Part shown: positions 34,478-48,882 of the stretch, piece by piece
How the letters are laid out: every line of letters starts with the position of its first letter
How positions within the stretch are numbered: position 1 is the first letter of the stretch
Assembly: GCF_001905095.1 (NCBI RefSeq)
Contig: NZ_LWLS01000057.1
Span: 62,001 to 126,000, forward strand
DNA: 64,000 nucleotides
Direction of reading: 5' to 3'
Source of the DNA: Micromonospora sp. CB01531
GTDB taxonomy: Bacteria; Actinomycetota; Actinomycetes; Mycobacteriales; Micromonosporaceae
Program-made: the position numbers and the translations under genes
Notes under the pieces: model-generated
Database searches by the model: none
What the model saw: the letters and a program-made list of their open reading frames with translations, nothing else
Told to the model about the DNA's origin: nothing

Positions 34478-35124
34478 CAGGCCCCCTTGGCCGTCCGGGC
34501 GGTCGGCGAGATCGCGATCAGGTGGGCCGCCGGCTCGGAGTACCCGATGCCGACGATCTTGGCGCCGTCGAAGTGGAACGAGGTGAGGCTGGCCAGCCCG
34601 CACTGCCGCTTGCGCGGGTCGTGCCAGAGCCGCTTGCGCTCGACGTACCGGCGCAGCGTCCAGATGGGGAGCTGGTGGGAGACGAGCACGGCCTCGCGCC
34701 CCTCGGCGGCGATCCGGGCGGCGTGCAGCGCGGCGAACATCCGCTCGGCGATCGCCCGGTAGGCCTCACCCCAGGACGGGGTGACGGGGTCGCGCAGCAC
34801 CCACCAGTTGCGCGGGTCGCGGAACGACCCGTCGCCCGGGGAGACCTTCTTGCCCTCGAACCAGTTGGCGCTCTCGATCAGCCGCTCGTCCACCCCGACC
34901 GGGAGACCGAACTGCGCGGCGATCGGCTCGGCGGTCTGCTGCGCGCGTTCCAGCGGGCTCGCCACCACGTGCACCACGGTCTTGTCGGCGAGCGCCTGGG
35001 CGGCGGCCTTGGCCATCTGGACGCCCAGCTCGGAGAGACGGAAACCGGGCAGCCGGCCGTAGAGGATGCCGTTCGGGTTGTACACCTCGCCGTGCCGCAG
35101 CACGTGGACCACCGTCTCGCTCAC
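34477..35124 (-). CDS. Histidine phosphatase (phosphoglycerate mutase-like) family protein
   Basis: 215 residues from GTG 35124, five bases after the hemL stop. The phosphohistidine signature is VLRHGEVYNPNG, with VASPLERAQQTAEPIA and VLVSHQLPIWTLRRY supplying the other active-site Arg and His. Family members remove phosphate from metabolites or proteins; the substrate is unknown. Homologs commonly lie between hemL and the cytochrome c genes in actinobacteria, so a role near heme or cell-envelope metabolism is possible but unproven. TGATG overlap with resA. Confidence 0.88.
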   Translation of the reverse strand: MSETVVHVLRHGEVYNPNGILYGRLPGFRLSELGVQMAKAAAQALADKTVVHVVASPLERAQQTAEPIAAQFGLPVGVDERLIESANWFEGKKVSPGDGSFRDPRNWWVLRDPVTPSWGEAYRAIAERMFAALHAARIAAEGREAVLVSHQLPIWTLRRYVERKRLWHDPRKRQCGLASLTSFHFDGAKIVGIGYSEPAAHLIAISPTARTAKGA

Positions 35125-35129
35125 GACCT

Positions 35130-36467
35130 TTACCCCCCGTGTCCCGCCGCTGCCGCCGCCGTCGCCGCGCCCGGCAGGGCGTCGGCGATCTGCTCGAGGG
35201 CGGCGTCGTCGATCGCCGCCGACACGAACCAGGCCTCGAACGCGCTCGGCGGCAGGTAGACGCCGGCCGCGAGCATCGCGTGGAAGAACGCCTTGAACGC
35301 GGGCACCTGCTGGGTGCGGGCGCTGTCGTAGTCGACCACGTCGGCGTCGGTGAAGAAGATCGAGAACATGTTGCCCGCGGTCGACAGGCGGTGCGGGACG
35401 CCGGCGGCGGCCAGCGCATCGGTGGCGAGCTTGCCCACCACGGCGGCCGTCTCGTCCAGCTTCCGGTAGAGCGCGTCGTCGGCCAGCCGCAGCGTGGCCA
35501 GGCCGGCGGCGCACGCCAGCGGGTTACCGGAGAGGGTGCCGGCCTGGTAGACCGGGCCGGCCGGCGCCAGCCTGGACATGACCTCCGCACGCCCGCCGAA
35601 CGCCGCGGCGGGCAGTCCGCCACCCATGACCTTCCCGTACGTCCACAGGTCGGCGTCGCTGGCGTCGAGGCCGTGCCAGCCGGCGCGGGAGACCCGGAAC
35701 CCGGTCATCACCTCGTCGACGATGAGCAGCGCGCCGTACGCGTGGGCGATCCGGGCGAGCTGCTGGTTGAAGCCGTCGCGCGGGGCGACCACGCCCATGT
35801 TGCCGGCGGCCGCCTCGGTGATGATCGCCGCGATGTGCGGTCCCTCGGCGGCGAAGGCCTCCTCCACCGCACGGAGGTCGTTGTACGGCAGCACGATGGT
35901 GTCGCCGGCGGCCGCGCCGGTCACGCCGGGCGAGTCGGGCAGGCCGAACGTGGCCACGCCGGAGCCCGCGGCGGCGAGCAGCGCGTCCGAGTGGCCGTGG
36001 TAGCAGCCGGCGAACTTGATGATCTTCGCGCGGCCGGTGAAGCCGCGGGCCAGCCGGATCGCCGACATGGTCGCCTCGGTGCCCGAGTTGACCAGGCGGA
36101 CCTGCTCGACCGGGGTGCGGTTGACGATCTCCGCGGCCAGCTCGACCTCGCCCGGGGTCGGCGTGCCGAAGCTGGTGCCGTACGCGGCGGCCGCCTGCAC
36201 CGCCTCGACCACCGCGGGGTGGGCGTGGCCGAGGACCAGCGGGCCCCAGGAGCAGACCAGGTCGACGTAGCGGCGGCCGTCGGCGTCGAAGAGCCAGGGA
36301 CCCTCCCCCCGGACCATGAAGCGCGGGGTGCCGCCGACGGCACGGAACGCGCGTACAGGGGAGTTCACCCCGCCGGGCACGATGGCCTTGGCGCGGTCGA
36401 ACAGGGCCTCGGAGGCCGGCGCGTCGGCCGGGTAACGGCCGGATCCGGCGGAAATGGTCTCGGTCAC
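35130..36467 (-). CDS. hemL: Glutamate-1-semialdehyde 2,1-aminomutase HemL
   Basis: 445 residues, the normal family length. Key segments: [39 protein letters not shown], the Asp of [12 protein letters not shown], and the PLP-binding lysine in [11 protein letters not shown]. It converts glutamate-1-semialdehyde to 5-aminolevulinate, the last step of the C5 route to tetrapyrroles. It is the first gene of a six-gene operon running to ccsB, which links heme supply with heme insertion into cytochromes c. Confidence 0.97.
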   Translation of the reverse strand: MTETISAGSGRYPADAPASEALFDRAKAIVPGGVNSPVRAFRAVGGTPRFMVRGEGPWLFDADGRRYVDLVCSWGPLVLGHAHPAVVEAVQAAAAYGTSFGTPTPGEVELAAEIVNRTPVEQVRLVNSGTEATMSAIRLARGFTGRAKIIKFAGCYHGHSDALLAAAGSGVATFGLPDSPGVTGAAAGDTIVLPYNDLRAVEEAFAAEGPHIAAIITEAAAGNMGVVAPRDGFNQQLARIAHAYGALLIVDEVMTGFRVSRAGWHGLDASDADLWTYGKVMGGGLPAAAFGGRAEVMSRLAPAGPVYQAGTLSGNPLACAAGLATLRLADDALYRKLDETAAVVGKLATDALAAAGVPHRLSTAGNMFSIFFTDADVVDYDSARTQQVPAFKAFFHAMLAAGVYLPPSAFEAWFVSAAIDDAALEQIADALPGAATAAAAAGHGG

Positions 36468-36613
36468 GATGCCGCCATTGTGTCAGCGTCGGGCGGCTGA
36501 TCAGCAGCCACCCCGCACGGGGGGTTACCGGGCTCACGCCGTCCGTCCGGCCGAGATCGACAGCAGGGGTGCCTCGACGGGCCGGGCGACCGAGATCGCG
36601 ATAGGCTAACCGG

Positions 36614-36946
36614 GTGGATCGTGCCGAACTGTCCATCGCGATACACCGGTCGGGCGACGAAGCTGTGCTTCGCCTCGCTGGTGAGATCGACATGCTCACG
36701 GCCGCCCAGCTGTCGACTGTCGTCAATGAGGTGCTGACCGATGCGCCGCCGCGCATCGTGCTCGACCTCGGCGGGGTGACCTTCTGCGACTCGCAGGGGC
36801 TCGGCACGCTGGTGGTGCTGAGCCGCAAGGCCAGCCACGCGCAGAGCCTCCTGGTGCTCAGCAACGTCGGCGACTTCCTCCTGCGCGTCCTGGACATCAC
36901 TGGCCTCCGCTCGGCCCTGATGATCCGCAACGAAACCGCCCCCTGA
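36614..36946 (+). CDS. STAS-domain anti-sigma factor antagonist
   Basis: 110 residues from GTG 36614. The STAS fold includes LRLAGEIDMLTAAQL and the phosphorylation-site loop FCDSQGLGTL, whose serine would be phosphorylated by an anti-sigma kinase and dephosphorylated by a SpoIIE-type phosphatase. A TAGGCT -10-like element at 36603-36608 lies only five bases before the start, so the message is probably leaderless. No kinase gene is adjacent. SpoIIE-type phosphatases at 45142 and 59323 are candidate partners. It is followed by a long palindrome. Confidence 0.9.
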   Translation: MDRAELSIAIHRSGDEAVLRLAGEIDMLTAAQLSTVVNEVLTDAPPRIVLDLGGVTFCDSQGLGTLVVLSRKASHAQSLLVLSNVGDFLLRVLDITGLRSALMIRNETAP

Positions 36947-36963
36947 CCCACCCGCGCGCCGGC

Positions 36964-37018
36964 GATCATGAGGTTGACGGCGATGTCGATCTCGCCAGGT
37001 GCCGCCAACCTCATGATC
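36964..37018. terminator. Long-arm palindrome between convergent genes
   Basis: GATCATGAGGTTG (36964-36976) pairs with CAACCTCATGATC (37006-37018), with further pairing of CGGC and GCCG inside. It lies between the STAS gene and the ABC permease gene, which converge, and is a likely bidirectional terminator. Confidence 0.65.
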
Positions 37019-37038
37019 AACCTGGTTGGCCTCGTGGG

Positions 37039-38631
37039 TCAGGTGACGGGGGTGTCGCGGCGGCGGAAGGCCGTGAGGCCGGCGAGCGCGAGCAGCAGCG
37101 CCACGAGGGCCAGCACGTAGAGCGGGGTGGCGTTCCAGTGCTCCCGCAGCACCTGCGGGGTGTGGTTGAACGGGGAGAGGTCCAGCAGCCACCGGTCCAG
37201 CTTCAGCACGGCACCGAGCTGGCCGAGCAGCACGCAGACCGCGAGCACCGCCCAGGCCACCGAGGCGAGCCGGGGCAGCAGCCCGAAGAGCAGCACGGCG
37301 ATCCCGGTCAGCACCCACGCCGCCGGCACCTGGGCCAGCCCGGCGCCGACCATCCGGGGCAGCTCCGCCGGCACGTCGTGCACGCTCAGCCCGTAGGTCA
37401 GGCCGGTGGTGAAGCCGGTCACGGCGAGCACCACCACCGGCCCGAGCAGCGCGAACGCCACGTGGGACAGCAGCCAGGTCGAGCGGTGCACACCGGTCGC
37501 CAGCAGCGGCTCGGCCCGCCCGGCAGTCTCCTCCGCCCGCATCCGCAGGGCGGCCTGGACGCCGTACCCGGCCGCGGCCAGGCCGGCCAGGCTCAGCGTG
37601 GCGCCCAGGTAGGCGTCGGCCAGCCCCGAGGCACCGCCGATCCGGGCCATGATCTCCTCCAGCTGCGGGTTGCCCTCGACGGACCGGCCGGCGGCCTGCG
37701 CCGCCCCGCCGAGGATCAACCCGAGCAGGCCGAAGCCGACCGACCACCAGAGGATCTGCCCGCGGTGCAGCCGCCAGGCCAGCCCGAACGATCCGGAGAG
37801 GGCCTGGCCGGCGGTGGCCGGCCCGAGCCGCGGCGGCAGCACCCCGGCCCCCAGGTCGCGGCGCACCGAGACCGGGTACGCGACCGCCGCGATCAGCACC
37901 GACGCGACCAGCGGTAGGGCCAGCACCCACCAGCGCTCCCCCTCGTACGGCCGCACCCGCGGCGCCCAGCCCAGCGGGGAGAGCCAGCTCGGCCAGTCGT
38001 GCGTGGCGGTGTCACCCAGCAGCCGGAGCCCGAAGGCGGCACCGAGCACCCCGATGGCGATGCCCCGCGCCCCGCCTGCCGTCTCGGTGAGCTGGGCGGC
38101 CAGCCCACCGATCGTGGCGAAGACGACGCCGGTCAGCGTGGCGGAGAGGCCGTACGCGTACGAGCCGGCCGCCGGCAGCCCGGTGGAGACCAGCCCGGCC
38201 GCGGTGAGCAGCCCGAGCAGCAGGTCGGCCGCGTACGTCACGAGCAGCGCGGCGGTCAGCCCGGCGTACCGGCCGAGCACCGTGCCGCCGAGCAGCTCCC
38301 GCCGGCCGGCCTCCTCCTCGGTGCGGGTGTGCCGGACGACGGTGAGCAGGCTGGCCAGCGCGATGATCACCAGCAGGAAGCCGGAGCGCTGGGCGGTCAG
38401 CGCGCCGACGCTGTCGCCGTACACCGGGCCGAGCAGCGCGACGATCGACGGGTTGCGGGCCGTGCCGGCGGCGTACGCGGCCCGGTCGGCGTCCGTCGGG
38501 AAGAGCTCGAAGAAGCTGGTCGCGTACGTCATCGGCAGGGCGGCGAGCAGCAGCACCCAGAGCGGGAGCAGGACGCGGTCCCGGCGCAGGATCAGCCGGG
38601 CCAGGTGACGGGTGCCGGTCAAGGTGTTCAT
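37039..38631 (-). CDS. ABC-2 type exporter permease
   Basis: 530 residues with about twelve hydrophobic helices in two similar halves, e.g. [17 protein letters not shown] at the start and [16 protein letters not shown] near the end. This is the large permease type often annotated as exporter of polyketide antibiotics. Its start overlaps the end of the ATPase gene by four bases (ATGA). Together they form a drug-type efflux pump; the substrate is unknown. Expression is probably governed by the divergent regulator at 39642. Confidence 0.88.
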   Translation of the reverse strand: MNTLTGTRHLARLILRRDRVLLPLWVLLLAALPMTYATSFFELFPTDADRAAYAAGTARNPSIVALLGPVYGDSVGALTAQRSGFLLVIIALASLLTVVRHTRTEEEAGRRELLGGTVLGRYAGLTAALLVTYAADLLLGLLTAAGLVSTGLPAAGSYAYGLSATLTGVVFATIGGLAAQLTETAGGARGIAIGVLGAAFGLRLLGDTATHDWPSWLSPLGWAPRVRPYEGERWWVLALPLVASVLIAAVAYPVSVRRDLGAGVLPPRLGPATAGQALSGSFGLAWRLHRGQILWWSVGFGLLGLILGGAAQAAGRSVEGNPQLEEIMARIGGASGLADAYLGATLSLAGLAAAGYGVQAALRMRAEETAGRAEPLLATGVHRSTWLLSHVAFALLGPVVVLAVTGFTTGLTYGLSVHDVPAELPRMVGAGLAQVPAAWVLTGIAVLLFGLLPRLASVAWAVLAVCVLLGQLGAVLKLDRWLLDLSPFNHTPQVLREHWNATPLYVLALVALLLALAGLTAFRRRDTPVT

Positions 38632-39545
38632 CGGGTCGCCTCGGCAGGGGCCGGTTGGCCGGGGATCGCCTCGTAGTGCCGCAGGAACAGCTCCTCCAGC
38701 GTCGGCGGCTGGCTGACCAGGCTGCGTACGCCCAGCTCGGTGAGCCGGCGCAGGGCGGTGTCCAGGGCGGCCGAGTCCACGTCGAAGCGCACCCGGTTGC
38801 CGTCCACCCGCAGGTCGTGCACACCTGGCAGGTCGGCCAGCCCGTCCAGTGGCGCGGCGACCTCGGCGTCGATCGCGGTGCGGTGCAGGTGGCGCAGCTC
38901 GCCGAGGGTGCCGGACTCGACGGCGCGGCCGTTGCGGATGATCGTCACCCGGTCGCAGAGCGCCTCCACCTCGGCCAGGATGTGGCTGGAGAGCAGCACG
39001 GTGCGGCCGTCCTGCTTGGCCCGGCGGACCCAGTGCTGGAAGACCTCCTCCATGAGCGGGTCCAGCCCGGAGGTCGGCTCGTCGAGGATGAGCAGCTCGA
39101 CGTCGGAGGCGAGCGCGGCCACCAGGCCCACCTTCTGCCGGTTGCCCTTGGAGTAGGCCCGGCCCTTCTTGCGCGGGTCCAGCTCGAAGGAGTCCAGCAG
39201 CTCGGCGCGGCGCTTCGGGTCCAGCCCGCCGCGCATCCGGCCGAGCAGGTCGATCACCTCGCCGCCGCTCAGGTTCGGCCAGAGGGTGACGTCACCGGGG
39301 ACGTACGCGAGGCGGCGGTGCAGGGCGACGGCGTCCCGCCACGGGTCACCGCCGAGCAGCCGGACGGCTCCCGCGTCCGCCCGCAGCAGGCCGAGCAGCA
39401 CGCGGATGGTGGTCGACTTGCCGGCGCCGTTGGGGCCCAGGAAGCCGTGCACCTCCCCGGCGCGGACGGTCAGGTCGAGTCCGTCGAGTGCCCGGGTCCG
39501 GCCGAAATTCTTCACCAGGCCGGACACCTCAATTGGGGTTTCCAT
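38628..39545 (-). CDS. ABC transporter ATP-binding protein
   Basis: 305 residues. Walker [20 protein letters not shown], Walker [14 protein letters not shown], an H-loop in [10 protein letters not shown] and an atypical signature [11 protein letters not shown], as is common in DrrA-like exporters. The C-terminal 80 residues form the accessory domain seen in that family. It powers the permease encoded immediately downstream. It is divergently transcribed from the regulator at 39642. Confidence 0.93.
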   Translation of the reverse strand: METPIEVSGLVKNFGRTRALDGLDLTVRAGEVHGFLGPNGAGKSTTIRVLLGLLRADAGAVRLLGGDPWRDAVALHRRLAYVPGDVTLWPNLSGGEVIDLLGRMRGGLDPKRRAELLDSFELDPRKKGRAYSKGNRQKVGLVAALASDVELLILDEPTSGLDPLMEEVFQHWVRRAKQDGRTVLLSSHILAEVEALCDRVTIIRNGRAVESGTLGELRHLHRTAIDAEVAAPLDGLADLPGVHDLRVDGNRVRFDVDSAALDTALRRLTELGVRSLVSQPPTLEELFLRHYEAIPGQPAPAEATR

Positions 39546-39576
39546 ACTTCGGAAGCTACGCTCGTTTCAGAAACTT

Positions 39577-39613
39577 GTGAAGACTGTGAGAGCTGGGGCA
39601 CCATCGTCTTCAC
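39577..39613. promoter_or_regulatory. Operator-like inverted repeat in ABC exporter/regulator promoter
   Basis: GTGAAGAC (39577-39584) and GTCTTCAC (39606-39613) form a perfect 8-bp inverted repeat with a 21-base spacer in the 96-bp divergent region, which is AT-richer than its surroundings. It is a candidate site for the regulator at 39642. Confidence 0.5.
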
Positions 39614-39641
39614 GACTTTTTAACGGGAGGAGCCACCGCCG

Positions 39642-40148
39642 ATGCTTGACGCCCACCGTCCGACCCGGAACGAGGAAGGGGTCCACCTCTTCGTCGAGCG
39701 GATGGCGATGGCCTTCGCGGACGTCGGCTTTCCCCGGATGGCCGCCCGGGTGCTCTTCACCGTGATGAGCGCGGACGGCCCGCTGACCGCCGGCGAGATC
39801 GGCGAGCGGCTCGGAGTCAGCGCGGCGGCGGTCTCCGGCGCGGTCCGCTACCTGACCCAGTTCGGCATGCTGGTCCGCGAGCCGGTCAAGGGCTCCCGGC
39901 GGGACCACTACCGGATGCCGGACAACCCCTGGTACGAGGCCACCATCACCAAGACCGGCCTCTACAAGAACTTCATCGACATCGCCACCGGCGGCGTGGA
40001 CGCGCTGCACGGGCGGGCCACCCCGGCCGGCGAGCGGGTGGCCGAGATGCTGGACTTCTTCGTCTTCGTACAGGAGGAGCTCGACACGCTCGGCGAACGG
40101 TGGCGCGCCCGGCGCGCCGCGGCGGGGCGCGGCGACCGGGCCGGCTGA
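39642..40148 (+). CDS. MarR/GbsR-like transcriptional regulator
   Basis: 168 residues; ATG 39642 follows GGGAGGAG. The winged-helix region is LTAGEIGERLGVSAAAVSGAVRYL, then a wing (VREPVKGSRRDHYRMPD), and a C-terminal helical dimer region (MLDFFVFVQEELDTL). The overall plan matches GbsR-like members of the MarR superfamily that usually stand next to ABC-2 exporter genes. It is divergent from such an exporter here and probably represses it until the exported compound is sensed. Confidence 0.88.
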   Translation: MLDAHRPTRNEEGVHLFVERMAMAFADVGFPRMAARVLFTVMSADGPLTAGEIGERLGVSAAAVSGAVRYLTQFGMLVREPVKGSRRDHYRMPDNPWYEATITKTGLYKNFIDIATGGVDALHGRATPAGERVAEMLDFFVFVQEELDTLGERWRARRAAAGRGDRAG

Positions 40149-40152
40149 CGGC

Positions 40153-40706
40153 TCAGCCGGGGTTGCCCCAGCGGGCCTGCTCCAGGATGTCCACCGCGCG
40201 CTCCCGGGCCCCCGGGCCGTCGTCCGCGCGCAGCAGCGTCGTCGCCTCGTCCACCGCGTCGGTGAGCACCCGCCACTGGGCGTCCCGCTCCCGCACCAGA
40301 TCGGACTGGGCGGCGAGCTGCCGGGTCTTCACCCACAGCTCCACGAAGACCGACACCTTGGCGCGCAGCACCCAGGGGTCGAACGGCTTGGTCAGGTAGT
40401 CGACCGCGCCCACGGCGTAGCCGCGCAAAGCGAGCTGGGCGTCCTTGTCCGCCGCCGTGAGGAAGATGATCGGCACGTGCCGGGTCCGCTCCCGCCGCTT
40501 GATGTGGGTGGCGGTCTCGAAGCCGTCCATGTCGGGCATCTGCGCGTCGAGCAAAATCACCGCGAAGTCGTCGACGAGGAGCTGCTTCAGCGCCGCCTCG
40601 CCGCTCTCCACCGCGACCGACTGCACCGGCAGCCCCTGGAGGATCGCCTCCAGGGCCATCAGGTTCTCCCGCCGGTCGTCCACCAGCAGCGCCTTGGCCG
40701 TCTGGG

Positions 40707-40710
<4 letters not shown>
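40153..40710 (-). CDS. Response regulator receiver protein
   Basis: 185 residues. Receiver domain 1-125 with acidic pocket VDD (about 10-12), phosphoacceptor D55 (VILLDAQMPDMDG), the T of IIFLTAADK and K108 (YLTKPFD). The remaining 60 residues are a helical extension without a DNA-binding domain. Its ATG overlaps the stop of the giant kinase gene (ATGA, 40707-40710), so it is the obvious phosphotransfer partner of that kinase. Output is probably by protein interaction. Confidence 0.93.
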
Positions 40711-45071
<4,361 letters not shown>

Positions 45072-45141
45072 CATTCCTCGCTCAGCTCGGGGCCAACCGG
45101 CTCGTGCCGACATCCCACCATTCTGCCCGCGGTAGGTCGAG

Positions 45142-47304
45142 GTGACGACCAGCCGACCCGGCGCGCCTCCCTCGCTTGACGGAGTGGCGCGGCGGGGGCG
45201 CTTGGCACCGGGGACGGCGGCGGTGGAGGATACGAAGGTGTCAGCGGAGGCGGGGCCCGCGATGGACGGCGGCGCGGACGAGCAGGTCCGGCGTGTCCGG
45301 CTCCCCGCCGACCGGCGTACGCCCGCCGCGGCCCGGGCGCTGGTCCGGTCCGTCCTCGGCGAGGCGGACCTGGACGAACTGCTCAACGAGGCCCTGCTGC
45401 TCACCACGGAACTCACCACCAACGCCATCGAGCACGCGCGCACCGAACTCGACATCGAGGTCGAAGCGGACAACGGGGGACTGACCGTCACGGTCACCGA
45501 CTTCGCGTCCGGCCCGGTCGAGGAACTGATCGTCGGGGTACGCAACGTCAGCACCGAGATCGCCGAGGTGGCCGAGCGCGGGCGCGGCCTGCTGCTGGTG
45601 GACCACTTCGCCAGCCGGTGGGGCACCACCTACCTGCCCACCGGCAAGGGCGTCTGGTTCCGGCTCGACCGGCACGAGGTGGCGTCCGCCGCGCCACCGG
45701 CCGTGGCCGAGCACTACACGGCGGCCACCTCGGGCGAAGCGACGGACAGCGCCCCGAGCGCCGCCGCGATGAGCGAGCTGATGCAGACCACCCCCGACCC
45801 GTACGCGGACGACCCGCTGCCGGAGTTCGCCAACGGGCTGCTGGCCCGGCTCGCCGAGATGGTGGGCGCGGCCGGCGGCGTGGTCCGGCTGGACCGGGGC
45901 GACGGGCAGGGCACCCAGGTGCTCGCCCGGTACGGCCGGCAGCCCCGGGCGGGCAACGAGCTGCTCCGGGTGCCGCTCGCCGTGCACCGGCCGTACGCCG
46001 GTGAGCTGGAGCTGGACGCGGCGCCGTCGGCGTACGCCCGGCCGCTCGCGGTGCTGGCCGCCGAACGGCTCTCGCTACACCTGGAGAACGACCGGCTGCG
46101 CCGGGCGGACGTCCGCCGGTCGGCCTGGCTGACCTTCCTCGCCGAGGCGAGCGAGCTGCTCGCCCAGTCCCTCGACGTCGAGCTGACCATGGCGCTCATC
46201 CCGCAGCTGGTGGTGCCGCGGCTCGGCCAGTGGTGCGCGGTGCACACCACCGACGAGTGGGGGCGGCTGCGGCTCGCCGCGTGCAGCCACGCCGACGAGT
46301 CGGTGCTGCCGCAGCTGCACCGCGTGCTCGAGGAGACCGGACCGGACTCGATCCAGGCCCGGCTGCGGGAGGCGACCCGGAGCGCCGCGCAGGTGCCGCT
46401 CAGCGGGCCGATGGAGGGATTCGCCGTACCGCTGATCGCCCGCGGGCAACGGCTCGGCACCCTGGCCGTTGGCCGCCACCAGCGGCATCGGCACGACCCG
46501 GACGAGGTCTCGGTGCTGGAGGACGTGGCCCGCCGGGCCGCCCTCGCCATCGAGAACGCCCGCATCCACGCCGAGCGCCGACGGGTGGCCCAGACCCTCC
46601 AGCAGTCGCTGCTGCCGCCGGTGCTCCCGGTCGTCGAGGGCATCGGCTTCGCCGCCGAGTACGTCCCGACCGGCGACGATGCCGACGTCGGCGGCGACTT
46701 CTACGACGTGGTCCCGCTGCAGGACGGCCGGTGGCTGGTGGTCATCGGGGACGTCTCCGGCAAGGGCGTGCAGGCGGCGGCGGTGACCGGTCTGGTCCGG
46801 GACGTGATCCGGGTGCTGGTCGGCGACGGCAAGCCGCTGCCGGAGGTGCTGGGACGACTCAACGAGACGCTGGTGGAGCGCGGCAGCGGCCGGTACTGCA
46901 CGCTGGCGCTGGCGGCGGTCGGGCCGGGTGAGGGCGGCCAGCTCGACGTGTCCCTGCACCTGGCCGGGCACGACCGCCCGGTACTGCTGCCCGGTGGCGG
47001 TGGGGCGGCTTTCGTCGGCACCGGCGGTACGGCGCTCGGGCTGCTCGACTCGATCACCACCCCGACGGCCGAGATCACCCTCGGCCGGGGTGACGCGCTG
47101 ATCTTCTACACCGACGGGGTCACCGAGCGCCGGCGCGGCCGGGAGCTGTTCGGCACCGAACGGCTGCGCGAGTCGGCAGCCCCGCTGGCCGGCTACTCCG
47201 CCGACGTGGTCGCGGCCCGGCTGCGCGCCACGGCGATCGGCTTCTCCGTGGAGGCCCCCCGCGACGACATCGCCATCCTCGTCCTCCGCAACGACACCCT
47301 CTGA
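45142..47304 (+). CDS. SpoIIE-type phosphatase with N-terminal anti-sigma-like ATPase and GAF
   Basis: 720 residues from GTG 45142. Residues about 55-185 form a HATPase_c_2 (RsbW-like) domain: LLLTTELTTNAIEHA and RGRGLLLVDHFASRWG carry the N and G boxes. A GAF domain (about 330-480) is followed by a PP2C/SpoIIE domain (about 490-715) with metal-binding Asp residues in DADVGGDFYDV, VVIGDVSGKG and FYTDGVTERR. Combining kinase-like and phosphatase parts in one chain suits partner-switching control of an anti-sigma antagonist such as the STAS proteins at 36614 or 60722. It is divergent from the poly-HAMP kinase (70 bp), which suggests a shared promoter region and perhaps a shared signal. Confidence 0.93.
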   Translation: MTTSRPGAPPSLDGVARRGRLAPGTAAVEDTKVSAEAGPAMDGGADEQVRRVRLPADRRTPAAARALVRSVLGEADLDELLNEALLLTTELTTNAIEHARTELDIEVEADNGGLTVTVTDFASGPVEELIVGVRNVSTEIAEVAERGRGLLLVDHFASRWGTTYLPTGKGVWFRLDRHEVASAAPPAVAEHYTAATSGEATDSAPSAAAMSELMQTTPDPYADDPLPEFANGLLARLAEMVGAAGGVVRLDRGDGQGTQVLARYGRQPRAGNELLRVPLAVHRPYAGELELDAAPSAYARPLAVLAAERLSLHLENDRLRRADVRRSAWLTFLAEASELLAQSLDVELTMALIPQLVVPRLGQWCAVHTTDEWGRLRLAACSHADESVLPQLHRVLEETGPDSIQARLREATRSAAQVPLSGPMEGFAVPLIARGQRLGTLAVGRHQRHRHDPDEVSVLEDVARRAALAIENARIHAERRRVAQTLQQSLLPPVLPVVEGIGFAAEYVPTGDDADVGGDFYDVVPLQDGRWLVVIGDVSGKGVQAAAVTGLVRDVIRVLVGDGKPLPEVLGRLNETLVERGSGRYCTLALAAVGPGEGGQLDVSLHLAGHDRPVLLPGGGGAAFVGTGGTALGLLDSITTPTAEITLGRGDALIFYTDGVTERRRGRELFGTERLRESAAPLAGYSADVVAARLRATAIGFSVEAPRDDIAILVLRNDTL

Positions 47305-47321
47305 CCGCCGCCCCTGGCGGC

Positions 47322-47384
47322 GTTGACCAAGAGGTTTGCGTCCGGCGCGGGCCGCCGGATCCGGACGCAAACTCCTTGATCAAC
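47322..47384. terminator. 24-bp-arm palindrome between convergent genes
   Basis: The arm at 47322-47345 (GTTGACCAAGAGGTTTGCG...) and the arm at 47361-47384 (...CGCAAACTCCTTGATCAAC) pair with only a few mismatches over 24 bp around a 15-base loop. It lies between the convergent phosphatase and GlcE-like genes. A smaller CCGCC/GGCGG hairpin sits at 47306-47320. Confidence 0.7.
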
Positions 47385-47401
47385 GAGAGCGGGGCCGGGG
47401 G

Positions 47402-48874
47402 TCAGAGACCGCCGGGGAGGCGGCCGGGGGCCAGGCGGTGGTGGGGGTCGAGGTGCGCCTTCGCCGTGCGGAGGCGGGGCAGGGTGGGCAGCTCACCCCA
47501 CAGATCGACGGCGCGGCGGACCGGGGCCGGGGCGGACACCACCACGCAGCGGCCCCGCCGGGCGAGAAGCACCCCACGGACGGCCGCGAGGATCGAGGCC
47601 ACCCGGTCGGGGGCCAGCGAGCCGGGCAGCGCGGCGTGCACCGTGCCGACCCCGGCGGAGCCCCGGACCGGCACCGGGCTGCCGGCCGCGTCGCGCAGCG
47701 CGTAGACCGCCGCGTGCAGGTCGTTGATGGGCACCTCGATCTGCAGCGCGGTGTCGCCGGGGGCGAAGGGGTAGCGCCCCCACCACTCCGGCGCCGCGTG
47801 GCTGACGACCGCATCGCCGCCCAGCACCGCGGTGAGCCGCTTGGCCCGCTCCGCGACGTCCGCCGGGCCACCCTCCAGCAGTACCACCAGGCTGCCTACG
47901 GCGGCCGGCCGGGTGGCTCGCCCGGTCAGCGCCGGGTGGTCGGGTCGCCCGGCGACCGACGGGTGCGACGGGGAGACCCGCCGGCGCGGCAGCGGCACCG
48001 GTACGGGCAGGTCCAGCTCGACGGCCGCCGGGTCGAGCCGCGCGGCGAGCACCGCCCGGACCAGGTCGTGCACCTCCAGCGGGGTCCAGACCGGCCGGGA
48101 CACCCAGACCCGGCTGGCCGGCGCGGCCTGCACCCGCAGGGTGGCCGAGACCAGCACGCCCAGGCCACCCTGCGAGCCGCAGAGCAGCCGGGCCACGTCC
48201 AGCCCCGGCAGGTCGCCCGTGCCGAAGATCGCCGCGGCACCGCCGCCCGGCCCGCCGGCGGGCGCCGCCGAGCCGCCCGCCCGGTCGCGAGCCGTCGGTG
48301 CCGCCCGGCCCAGCGACGCCGTCCCGGATTCGCCGACGCTGACGAGTTCGCCGTCGGCGTCCAGGTAGCGCACCCCGACGAGTTGGGCGCACGGGCTGCC
48401 GTGCCGGAGCCGGAGCGGGCCGGCCTCGTCGGCGGCGAGCACCCCGCCCAGGGTCGCCCCCGGGGAGGGCGCGTCGACCGGGAGGCGCTGGCCGGTGCGG
48501 TCCAGGGTGGCCTGGACCGCCCGGAGCGGGGTGCCGGCGCCGATCTCGGCCACCCCGGAGCCCTGCGGTTCGTGCCAGACCCCGGCGAGCCGGCCGGTGT
48601 CCAGCATGATGTCGACCTGCGCCGGGGCGGCACCCCAGTCGATCTTCGTGCCGGCGCCGCGCGGCACCACCGTCAGATCGTGCGCGGCGGCCAGCCGCAA
48701 CACCTCGGCGGCGGCGTGCGGGCCGCCCGGCACCGCCACCCAGCGGGCCGTCCGCCCGGCCACCTCGTCTGCCGGGCCGGCGAACCGGGCGAACGGCGGG
48801 CCGCAGATCTCGGCCAGGCGCCGGGTGATGTCGAGGGCTCCGGGACGATGGGTGGAACTCGCTGCAGCCGCCAT
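47402..48874 (-). CDS. FAD-binding oxidoreductase, glycolate oxidase GlcE-like
   Basis: 490 residues if ATG 48874 is used; ATG 48883 and 48892 are in-frame alternatives but fall inside a LexA-like palindrome. The vanillyl-alcohol-oxidase type FAD domain is recognised by LTVVPRGAGTKIDWG, VDAPSPGATLGGVLAADEAG and GLGVLVSATLRVQ. The C-terminal half resembles GlcE/lactate-dehydrogenase-type subunits. GlcE works in E. coli with GlcD and GlcF, but neither is nearby, so it may act alone or with distant partners. Residues about 300-340 carry an Arg/Pro-rich insertion. Substrate not known; a 2-hydroxy acid is likely. Confidence 0.8.
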   Translation of the reverse strand: MAAAASSTHRPGALDITRRLAEICGPPFARFAGPADEVAGRTARWVAVPGGPHAAAEVLRLAAAHDLTVVPRGAGTKIDWGAAPAQVDIMLDTGRLAGVWHEPQGSGVAEIGAGTPLRAVQATLDRTGQRLPVDAPSPGATLGGVLAADEAGPLRLRHGSPCAQLVGVRYLDADGELVSVGESGTASLGRAAPTARDRAGGSAAPAGGPGGGAAAIFGTGDLPGLDVARLLCGSQGGLGVLVSATLRVQAAPASRVWVSRPVWTPLEVHDLVRAVLAARLDPAAVELDLPVPVPLPRRRVSPSHPSVAGRPDHPALTGRATRPAAVGSLVVLLEGGPADVAERAKRLTAVLGGDAVVSHAAPEWWGRYPFAPGDTALQIEVPINDLHAAVYALRDAAGSPVPVRGSAGVGTVHAALPGSLAPDRVASILAAVRGVLLARRGRCVVVSAPAPVRRAVDLWGELPTLPRLRTAKAHLDPHHRLAPGRLPGGL

Positions 48875-48882
48875 GGCGGTCA

